A stretch of 13,677 nucleotides of DNA from assembly GCA_051657745.1 (NCBI GenBank), contig JBOFLG010000185.1, positions 1-13,677 on the forward strand, read 5' to 3'. Each line of letters starts with the position of its first letter. Within the stretch, counting starts at the first letter, position 1. Both the position numbers and the translations under genes were made by a program. Of the stretch, positions 7,806 to 13,677 are shown in pieces. The notes below the pieces were generated by a model, which did no database searches, was not told the DNA's origin, and saw only the letters and a program-made list of their open reading frames with translations. The DNA is from JBOFLG01 sp051657745. GTDB lineage: Bacteria > Actinomycetota > Actinomycetes > Actinomycetales > Dermatophilaceae.

Positions 7806-9407
7806 GTGACCCGCGCTGCCTGGCTGTCGAGGCTCGATTCCTCGGCCCAAATCCGGATGGCGCTCGCGCTGCTCGCTGTGCTGGTCGCCGGACTGACCAA
7901 TTCGGCGCTGCAGGCCCTGCCGTGGCTCGCTCTGGTGGTCCTGCTCGACCTCGCGGTGCTCGTTCTCGGAGTTCGGGCCGATGCCGCCACCACCGGCTCC
8001 ACGACCCTGCGGCTCGCCCTGCTCGCAGTGGCAGCGGCTGTTGCCGGTGTCGCGTTCGTCCTCGTGGGAGTGGGTGCTGCGCTCCTGGTTCTGATTCCGG
8101 TCTACCACGCCGGGTCGACATTCGGGCGGTCTGGCTGCCTACTCACGGTGATCGCGGGTGCCGCCGGACTGCTGGCGGAGGTGGCCGTCAGCACCGAGGT
8201 CGATCTTGGCGAACCCGCCACGACCGAGTGGCTGATCGCAGCCGCGGCACTCGGCGCCCTCGGGGTCTGGAACGGCCGCCTCCGCGCGGTACCCGGCGCC
8301 GGCGCCGACGCCGACCCGACCGCCCGTGAAGCCATCGAGTTGATCCAGCGATTGCAAGACATCGCCGGACAGATGACCACCGGGCTCGACGCGCCGGCCG
8401 GTGCATCGTTCGCCCTCGACCTGCTCGGGGCCGAGGTCACCTCGACCCGCAGTGCCGTGCTGGTCGCCGAGGATGCCGAGCGGCTGGTCCCGGTGGCGCT
8501 CCGTGGCGCGACCCGCGCGCCCTGGCACATGGCCGAGCACGTCTCGGCGCTGCTGCGCACCAACCCGGCAGGCTGGGAGCCGACCGAGGTGCGCTTCGTC
8601 GACGAGTTGGGGCGCCGTCGGGCGTTGGTGGTGCCGTTCGCGTACGGGGACGGCCCCACCACGGTGGTGGTGGTCGAGCGGGCCGACGACAAGCCGTTCG
8701 GCGAGACCGAACGGCGCCGAGTGCGCGAGGTGACCCAGCGGGTGGCGCCCACCGTGCAGGCCGGGCTGCTGTTCGGACAGCTCAAGCAGTACGCGAGCCT
8801 CGAGGAGCGCAACCGGATCGCGCGCGACATCCACGACGGCATCGCCCAGGAACTTGCCGCCCTCGGCTACCAACTCGACGCGCTGCGGGCCCAGGCCGGG
8901 CCGACCGGCACCGTGGTGCGCGACGGTCTCGACCGGCTGCGCGAGCGGCTCGGCGAGGCGATGGCCGACCTGCGCTTGCACATCACCGACCTGCGGGTGG
9001 CCGAGCGGCCCGGCACCGGTCTCGGCGCGGTGCTCGGTGGCGCGGTGCAGAGTTTTGGCAGCGTCACCGGAGTGCGTACCACGGTGACCGTGAGCGAGGC
9101 CCGGCGCCGGCACGACCCTCGGGTCGAGATCCTCATCCACCGCCTGGTGATGGACGTGCTCGCCGACGCGCAGGCATCCGGCGCTCGCAACGCCTGGGTC
9201 AGCCTGTCCACCTCGGTGGCTGGGCCGGCCTGTGTTGACGTGTCACACGACGGCGACCCGGCCAAGGCCCGGAAACTGTTCGGCAATACCTCGCTGGGTG
9301 ATCTGGACGGAGCACTATTCGTGAGTACCGAGCCGAACGGCCGAACCACGGTTAACCTGACCGTCGAGGAGCCCACCACCGTGGGTGCGAACCGCGACGT
9401 GACCTGA
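7806..9407 (+). CDS. Membrane HisKA_3 histidine-kinase-like protein with degenerate ATP-binding domain
   Basis: A 533-aa NarX/DesK-class sensor. The first about 165 residues contain several membrane segments (near 16-36, 38-56, 68-97 and two more before about 160). A GAF-like region spans about 185-320. The dimerisation and phospho-acceptor motif NRIARDIHDGIAQELAALGYQ has H343 and the adjacent Asp-Gly typical of HisKA_3. The ATPase-like tail is odd: the N-box position reads RLVMDVLADAQASGA (446-460) with D454 where Asn is expected, and the G1 position reads VSHDGDPAK (H481-D482-G483-D484-P485) instead of DxGxG. No glycine-rich G2 loop is visible, although a fold-like ending (FGNTSLGDLDGALFVSTEPNG) remains. 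It may therefore lack kinase activity and act as a phosphatase or need a partner. The start GTG 7806 follows a TANNNT box; the open frame further upstream is only antisense to mtrAB. Its likely target regulator follows 31 nt downstream. Confidence 0.85.
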   Translation: MTRAAWLSRLDSSAQIRMALALLAVLVAGLTNSALQALPWLALVVLLDLAVLVLGVRADAATTGSTTLRLALLAVAAAVAGVAFVLVGVGAALLVLIPVYHAGSTFGRSGCLLTVIAGAAGLLAEVAVSTEVDLGEPATTEWLIAAAALGALGVWNGRLRAVPGAGADADPTAREAIELIQRLQDIAGQMTTGLDAPAGASFALDLLGAEVTSTRSAVLVAEDAERLVPVALRGATRAPWHMAEHVSALLRTNPAGWEPTEVRFVDELGRRRALVVPFAYGDGPTTVVVVERADDKPFGETERRRVREVTQRVAPTVQAGLLFGQLKQYASLEERNRIARDIHDGIAQELAALGYQLDALRAQAGPTGTVVRDGLDRLRERLGEAMADLRLHITDLRVAERPGTGLGAVLGGAVQSFGSVTGVRTTVTVSEARRRHDPRVEILIHRLVMDVLADAQASGARNAWVSLSTSVAGPACVDVSHDGDPAKARKLFGNTSLGDLDGALFVSTEPNGRTTVNLTVEEPTTVGANRDVT

Positions 9408-9428
9408 GGGCGCGTCCGAGGACATGTC

Positions 9429-9435
9429 AGGAGGG
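9429..9435 (+). promoter_or_regulatory. Ribosome binding site deciding the response regulator start
   Basis: AGGAGGG followed by ACC and then GTG at 9439. An in-frame ATG at 9424 lies 5 nt upstream of this site, so the site could only serve GTG 9439. The ATG has only a short GAGG 2 nt before it. Confidence 0.6.
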
Positions 9436-9438
9436 ACC

Positions 9439-10095
9439 GTGACGATCAGCGTGGCGCTCATCGACGACCACGCCGTCGTCCGCGAGGCAGTCGCAGCAAT
9501 GCTGGGGGGGTACGACGACATTGCCGTCGTGGGGCAGGCCGGGTCACTCGCCGACGGCCGCGCCCTGCTGGAACGGCTCCTCGAGGCCCCTCCCCCGGGC
9601 CGGATGGTGGCGGTCGTCGATGTCACCATGCCCGACGGCAGCGGCCTCGCCCTGGTGCGTGCCGCCCGGCAGCGCTCCCCCGAGATCGGTCTGGTCGTGC
9701 TCACCATGCTCAGCGACGACAGCACCCTGCTCGAGGCCCTGGATGCCGGCGCGTCGGCCTTGGTGCGCAAGAGCGCACCCTCGGACCAGGTGATCTCGGC
9801 GGTCCGACGCGCAGCCGACTTCCCGCTCGAGTTCACCGGGAGCGGTCTCGCCGAGGCGATGCGGCGCCGGCAGGAGACGCCGACGGCCACCCTCACCGCG
9901 CGGGAGATGGAGGTGCTCGGCCTGCTCGTCGAGGGCTCCTCGGTGGCCCAGGTCGGCAAGTCGCTCTATATGAGCCCCTCAACGGTGAAGACCCACATCG
10001 GCAAGATCTACGAGAAGCTCGGCGCGCACAACCGGGCGAGCGCGGTCATCGCCGCGGTGCGACTCGGTCTGGTCCCCGACGACGCCCGTTCATAG
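9439..10095 (+). CDS. NarL/FixJ (LuxR-type) response regulator paired with the degenerate kinase
   Basis: A 218-aa response regulator. The receiver domain has VALIDDHAVVREAV (D9, D10), phospho-acceptor D61 in AVVDVTMPDGSG, the Thr of VLTMLSDD and the Lys of ALVRKSAP. The LuxR helix-turn-helix runs LTAREMEVLGLLVEGSSVAQ to MSPSTVKTHIGKIYEKLGAHN, about residues 150-210. GTG 9439 is chosen for its AGGAGGG site; ATG 9424 would add five residues. It follows the kinase-like gene by 31 nt on the same strand, so the two probably form one operon ended by the hairpin at 10147-10181. The receiver has all the residues needed for phosphorylation, in contrast to the partner's damaged ATP site. Targets are unknown; the facing tad operon is a possible but unproven candidate. 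Confidence 0.92.
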   Translation: MTISVALIDDHAVVREAVAAMLGGYDDIAVVGQAGSLADGRALLERLLEAPPPGRMVAVVDVTMPDGSGLALVRAARQRSPEIGLVVLTMLSDDSTLLEALDAGASALVRKSAPSDQVISAVRRAADFPLEFTGSGLAEAMRRRQETPTATLTAREMEVLGLLVEGSSVAQVGKSLYMSPSTVKTHIGKIYEKLGAHNRASAVIAAVRLGLVPDDARS

Positions 10096-10146
10096 CGCTC
10101 GGCTCGGCCATCCGACCCCACCGATCAGTCAGCATCGCCGGATAGC

Positions 10147-10181
10147 CCTGAGCCGCCCGGCTCAGGGCCGGGCGGCTCAGG
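10147..10181. terminator. Bidirectional hairpin terminator between convergent operons
   Basis: A perfect 14-bp inverted repeat, CCTGAGCCGCCCGG (10147-10160) and CCGGGCGGCTCAGG (10168-10181), with a 7-nt loop. It lies between the stop of the plus-strand regulator (10095) and the stop of the minus-strand TadC gene (10191). There is no T-run on either side, as is common for terminators in high-GC actinobacteria. An overlapping 10-bp hairpin (10046 is not involved; arms 10146-10155 and 10158-10167, 2-nt loop) could compete with it. Confidence 0.8.
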
Positions 10182-10190
10182 CCGGGTGCC

Positions 10191-11099
10191 TCACAACCCG
10201 GCGAAGGTGTCGACGATGCGGATCGCACCCGGGCCGATGATGACGATGAACAGCGCCGGGAAGAGGCACAGCAGCAGCGGAAAGAGGATCTTCACGGTCA
10301 CCTTCTGGGCCTGCTCCTCGGCGCGCTGCCGGCGCACCACCCGCATCTCCTTGGTCTGCTCGCGCAGCACGCCGGAGATGGGCAGGCCCATCCGGTCGGC
10401 CTGCACCAACGCGCTGACGAAGTTCTTCACCTCGGCGGCCGTGGTGCGTTCGCCGAGCGCGGAGAAGGCCTCGGCCCGGGACTTGCCGATCTGGATCTCG
10501 GAGAGTACGCGGGCCAGCTCGCCGCCGATCGGCCCGTCGACGTTGCGAGCCACCTGGAGCAGCGCGGCGTCAAAGCCCTGGCCGGCCTCGACGCAGACGG
10601 TCAGCATGTCGAGCGCGTCGGCGAGACCCTTGCGCACCTGCTCGGTGCGCTTGAGGGCGAGGTTGTACAGCAGCAGGTCCGGCAGGTAGAACCCAGCAAG
10701 CGCACCGACCCCGCCGAAGAGCAGGCCCCGGAGCGCGAAGCCTCCGAACAGCAACCCGAGGCCGGCGAGCGCGAGCATGCCCACGCCCTTGGCGGTGAGG
10801 AACCGCTCCGGGGTCCACGCCGCCGGGTTGCCCGCGCGGTCAAGGTTGCGGGTGATCCGCTCGCCGGTGCCCGATGGGGACAGCCGGGTGGCGACCGCGC
10901 GACAGCCGGCGAGCACCGGCTCGAGCAGCCGAGTCCGTGCGTCAAGCTGTGAGGTGACCGCGGTGCGGGTGCCCACGCGGCTCTCGATGAGCTGCAGCGA
11001 GCGAGCCACCCCGGTGGTGCCCCAACTCGCCGAGATGGCGACGAACACGACAATGACGGTGGCAGCGCCGATGGCGATAGCCGCAAGCAGAACGATCAT
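10191..11099 (-). CDS. TadC-type type II secretion system F-family platform protein
   Basis: A 302-aa inner-membrane platform protein of the tad (tight adherence/Flp pilus) system, expected to work with TadB and the TadA ATPase at the base of the assembly machine. It has an N-terminal membrane helix (about 3-24), a hydrophobic pair around residues 105-150 (MLALAGLGLLFGGFALRGLL and the following stretch ending YLPDLLLYN), a T2SSF cytosolic domain around 165-275 (ADALDMLTVCVEAGQGFDAA; LARVLSEIQIGKSRAEAFSA; LVQADRMGLPISGVLREQ) and a C-terminal helix (LFPLLLCLFPALFIVIIG). ATG 11099 begins 3 nt after the vWA-TadB fusion gene. It is the last gene of this operon before the terminator. The family is clear; the TadC label rests on its position and the single-domain layout. 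Confidence 0.9.
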   Translation of the reverse strand: MIVLLAAIAIGAATVIVVFVAISASWGTTGVARSLQLIESRVGTRTAVTSQLDARTRLLEPVLAGCRAVATRLSPSGTGERITRNLDRAGNPAAWTPERFLTAKGVGMLALAGLGLLFGGFALRGLLFGGVGALAGFYLPDLLLYNLALKRTEQVRKGLADALDMLTVCVEAGQGFDAALLQVARNVDGPIGGELARVLSEIQIGKSRAEAFSALGERTTAAEVKNFVSALVQADRMGLPISGVLREQTKEMRVVRRQRAEEQAQKVTVKILFPLLLCLFPALFIVIIGPGAIRIVDTFAGL

Positions 11100-11102
11100 G
11101 GC

Positions 11103-13082
11103 TCAGACCTCGATCTTGACGACGTTGCGCATCCAGACAAGCCCGATGAGCAGCGCGACGATACCGACACCGCTCATCATCAGACCGAGCCCTCTGGTCC
11201 AGAGGAGGCTGACGTACTCGTAGTTCGTCTTGCAGCTGTACAGGAAGATGCCGATCGGTAGCGCGAGCAGAATGTATGCCGAGAGTCGGCCCTCGGCCGA
11301 GAGGGTGCGCACCTGGCGTTTGAGCATCTGCCGTTCGCGCAGCGTCGCGGCCGTGGTGCGCAGCGTCTCGGCCAGGTTGCCGCCGACCTCCCGCTGGATG
11401 CCGATCGACATGGTCACCCACTTCATGCTGTCGCTGCCCATCCGCTGGGCCACCCGATCCAGCGCCACGTTGATGTCGGCGCCGATCCGGGTCTCAGCGA
11501 GCGCGCGGGAGAACTCCTTGGCGGCCGGCTCGGCGCCGTCCCGGGCCACCCCGTCGAGCGCCTGGGGGAAACTGAAGCCGCTGGAGAGCCCGGAGGCGAT
11601 GATTGTCATCACGTCGGGCAGCACATCGTCGAACCTGTTCTGGCGCCGCTTCGCCTTCCAGCGCAGCCAGACTGCCGGAAGAAACACCCCGAGGACGAGG
11701 CCGGCGAGGAACCCGAGGATGCCGCCGAGCAGCACCAGGGCAAGCGCGAGGAACGCGACGACCGACACGACCCGCAGCACGAACCACTCGCCTGGGCGCC
11801 AGGGCAGGTCGGCCCGGTCGAGCAGCTCGACGGTCCTGCTGGTCGACTCGCGGCCGGCCATGACCTTCTCGCCGAGTCCGACGAGCTGGTCCGAGATGGC
11901 CGCGGTCTGCGAGCTGGGGCGAACCGTCCGGCGCCGCTCGGCGCCGGTGCCGTAGGCGTCGATCTCGGAGAGCCGGTCGTGCCGCGCCGACCGCAACGCC
12001 GGTGCCGCGGCCACGATGACGAAGACCACCAGCGCCACGCCGATCAGGATGGCCGCGACAGGCAGCAGCCAGGTACTGGTCGTGATCGGCGTTGAGGCCG
12101 AAGAGGCCTGTGCTACCTCGGGTTTCGCATTCGCGGGGCCGAGCAGGAGGCTCGTGGAGGTCTCGAACGCGGTGCCGCCGGCGGTGCCGGTGAGCCGCAA
12201 CTCGGAGCGGCCGGCTGCCTCGGCGGGGCGCTGCACCTCCCAGCGCACCTGGGTGGCCAGCGAGGTGGCTGAGTTGGTGAACGCCGCGCTCACCTGCGCC
12301 TTGTCGGCCGCCGGCACCATGCTGCCCCGGCCGGCGGTGGCCAGCTCCTGGAGGGTGGCGCGGGCCGCGGCGTCGTTGGTGAACGCCACCACGTCGAGGC
12401 GTAGTTGCGCCGCACGCACCGCGTCGAGGGCGGCGCGTCGCTCGGCAGCCGCAGCCGCCGACGCCTTCGGCACGGTGTTCACTCCGTCACCGAGCAGCAC
12501 GATGCTGCGGTCGCCCTTGCCCTGGAGCAGGCCGACGGCGCTGCGCACACCACCGAACAGCGCGGTCTCGCCGCCGGACTTAAGCCCGGCGACAACTTGC
12601 TGCACGGCGGCGTGGTCGACCGTGGGGCGCAGCCGCACCTGCACGCCGTCGGCGAACGAGACCACCCCCACGGCCACGTCATCCGGGACTGCACCGAGGT
12701 AGGTGGCCACTGCGGAGCGGACGACCGCCATCCCGGTGTCGCCCATCGAGCCGCTGGTGTCGATGACGAGGACCGCGGTGCGCCGGGCCTTCTCGACCGC
12801 AGATATCTCGACGTCGACCGGCGCACCACCGAGCTCGGCGGCCAGGCCGCTGCTGTCGATGGCGAGCGGGACGGTGCCGGCACGTACCGACAGCAGACCG
12901 CTGGCCCCGGCCGCGTCGACCGTGACGTCAGTAAGGGTGGCCACCGGCGCCTCCGCGGCGACCGCGGGGTCAACCGCCAGAAACGCCGCACCAACCGCGA
13001 TGCCGAGCGCCGCGAGACCGCGGGCCAGCCGCTGCGCCGGGCCGATGACCGGGCTCGTCGGAACCAGCAGTGCCCGGCTCAT
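11103..13082 (-). CDS. Fusion of a von Willebrand A domain with a TadB-type T2SSF platform protein
   Basis: A 659-aa protein with two parts usually encoded separately. The N terminus has a signal-like hydrophobic stretch with AVAAEAP as a possible cleavage area (near residue 43). A vWA domain follows with a complete metal-ion adhesion site: DTSGS (D108, S110, S112), T173 and D199. A Ser/Thr/Ala-rich section leads to a membrane helix near 340-362 (WLLPVAAILIGVALVVFVIV). The rest is TadB-like: VELLDRADLPWRPGEWFVLR, a hydrophobic pair, the T2SSF domain at about 478-600 (FDDVLPDVMTIIASGLSSGF; IQREVGGNLAETLRTTA; LKRQVRTLSAEGRLSAYIL) and terminal helices. The vWA domain would be outside the membrane and the T2SSF domain inside. 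The start overlaps the tadA stop by ATGA. The reading frame is continuous, so this is a true fusion, not two genes. The role of the vWA domain, perhaps binding the pilus or a surface ligand, is inference. Confidence 0.9.
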   Translation of the reverse strand: MSRALLVPTSPVIGPAQRLARGLAALGIAVGAAFLAVDPAVAAEAPVATLTDVTVDAAGASGLLSVRAGTVPLAIDSSGLAAELGGAPVDVEISAVEKARRTAVLVIDTSGSMGDTGMAVVRSAVATYLGAVPDDVAVGVVSFADGVQVRLRPTVDHAAVQQVVAGLKSGGETALFGGVRSAVGLLQGKGDRSIVLLGDGVNTVPKASAAAAAERRAALDAVRAAQLRLDVVAFTNDAAARATLQELATAGRGSMVPAADKAQVSAAFTNSATSLATQVRWEVQRPAEAAGRSELRLTGTAGGTAFETSTSLLLGPANAKPEVAQASSASTPITTSTWLLPVAAILIGVALVVFVIVAAAPALRSARHDRLSEIDAYGTGAERRRTVRPSSQTAAISDQLVGLGEKVMAGRESTSRTVELLDRADLPWRPGEWFVLRVVSVVAFLALALVLLGGILGFLAGLVLGVFLPAVWLRWKAKRRQNRFDDVLPDVMTIIASGLSSGFSFPQALDGVARDGAEPAAKEFSRALAETRIGADINVALDRVAQRMGSDSMKWVTMSIGIQREVGGNLAETLRTTAATLRERQMLKRQVRTLSAEGRLSAYILLALPIGIFLYSCKTNYEYVSLLWTRGLGLMMSGVGIVALLIGLVWMRNVVKIEV

Positions 13083-13677
13083 CGGAGTGAGAAGAGGGTC
13101 GGGGGCAGCTCGATGCCCTGGTCGGCAAGGTCCTGGGCGAACTTCGGGCGCAGCCCGGTGCTCTTCAGCCCGCCGCGGAACTTTCCGCGCTCGTCGCGGC
13201 CGGCGGCGTAGTCGAAGGTGAAGATGTCCTGGAGGGTGATGACGTCGCCCTCCATGCCGACCACCTCGGTCACGGCCACGACCTTGCGGGTGCCGTCCTT
13301 GAGGCGGGCCTGCTGGATGACCAGGTCGACCGCACCCGCCACCTGCTCACGGATGGCGCGCACCGGCAGGTCGACGCCAGCCATCAACACCATCGTCTCG
13401 AGCCGGGCGATGCTGTCCCGTGGGGTGTTGGCGTGCACCGTGGTGATCGAGCCGTCGTGGCCGGTGTTCATCGCCTGGAGCATGTCGAGCGCGGCGCCGT
13501 CACGCACCTCGCCCACGACGATGCGGTCCGGCCGCATCCGGAGGCTGTTGCGCACCAGGTCGCGGATGGCGATCTGGCCCTTGCCCTCGATGTTCGGGGG
13601 GCGGGACTCCATCCGCAGCACGTGGTCCTGGCGCAGCTGCAGTTCGGCGGCATCCTCGATGGTGACGATGCGCTCGT
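13079..13677 (-). CDS. TadA/CpaF-type secretion ATPase, C-terminal part (cut by the window edge)
   Basis: The last 198 codons of a CpaF/TadA-family hexameric ATPase that powers Flp pilus assembly. The frame is open to the edge of the window. The visible part begins at ERIVTIEDAAELQL (the Asp box) and continues through RPPNIEGKGQI and the arginine segment RNSLRMRPDR. It then has the Walker B region IVVGEVRDGAALDMLQAMNT, the His box SITTVHANTPRDS and the usual tail ending at LPPTLFSLR. The Walker A motif and N-terminal domain lie beyond the window. An internal GTG at 13621 is not a real start because conserved family sequence precedes it. The gene overlaps the vWA-TadB gene by ATGA, showing tight co-translation. 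Confidence 0.93.
   Translation of the reverse strand, partial: ERIVTIEDAAELQLRQDHVLRMESRPPNIEGKGQIAIRDLVRNSLRMRPDRIVVGEVRDGAALDMLQAMNTGHDGSITTVHANTPRDSIARLETMVLMAGVDLPVRAIREQVAGAVDLVIQQARLKDGTRKVVAVTEVVGMEGDVITLQDIFTFDYAAGRDERGKFRGGLKSTGLRPKFAQDLADQGIELPPTLFSLR

Noticed and set aside
9504..9510. Run of seven G in the response regulator as a possible slippage or frameshift site
   Set aside because: The frame is intact across it and the receiver motifs on both sides are in the same frame. It encodes an ordinary Leu-Gly-Gly turn.
10096..10190. Small RNA or small ORF in the gap before tadC
   Set aside because: The gap is only 95 bp, has no start with a ribosome site, and is explained by the terminator hairpin.

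Overview
The window is about 70% GC, with GTG and TTG starts, tightly packed or overlapping genes and an mtrA-mtrB-lpqB-comF-hpf gene order. Together these point to a chromosome of a high-GC actinobacterium. The tad genes and gene style are compatible with Propionibacteriales (Nocardioides-like), but that placement is inference.

Layout. Positions 1-42 may hold the last 13 codons of a plus-strand gene. Positions 65-7670 are a long minus-strand run, transcribed from right to left. It starts with mtrA (OmpR-family response regulator), then mtrB (sensor histidine kinase, 1 nt after mtrA), lpqB (lipoprotein, overlapping the mtrB stop), a ComF-family phosphoribosyltransferase, and long-form hibernation promoting factor (hpf). 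A NarL/LuxR-type response regulator and a YcaQ/AlkX-type DNA glycosylase follow, and these two overlap by 8 nt. In many actinobacteria secA follows hpf; here the regulator and glycosylase occupy that place.

A 135-bp divergent spacer (7671-7805) separates mtrA from a plus-strand two-component pair. The pair is a polytopic membrane HisKA_3 kinase-like protein (7806-9407) and its NarL/LuxR response regulator (9439-10095). The kinase keeps its phospho-acceptor His motif, but its ATP-binding domain has lost the N-box Asn and the G1 motif. This is the most unusual protein chemistry in the window. A strong inverted repeat (10147-10181) lies between this pair and a convergent minus-strand tad (Flp pilus/type II-like secretion) operon.

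The tad part runs right to left: tadA/cpaF ATPase (cut by the window edge), a 659-aa fusion of a secreted von Willebrand A domain to a TadB-type platform protein, and a TadC-type platform protein. No pilin, prepilin peptidase or TadE/F gene is visible.

The window is therefore mostly a conserved cell-envelope signalling locus (MtrAB-LpqB), flanked by two further NarL-type regulators and the end of a tad operon. I see no mobile elements, CRISPR arrays, tRNAs or rRNAs. I do not see a clear new multi-gene system. The features most worth follow-up are the degenerate kinase next to the tad genes and the vWA-TadB fusion.
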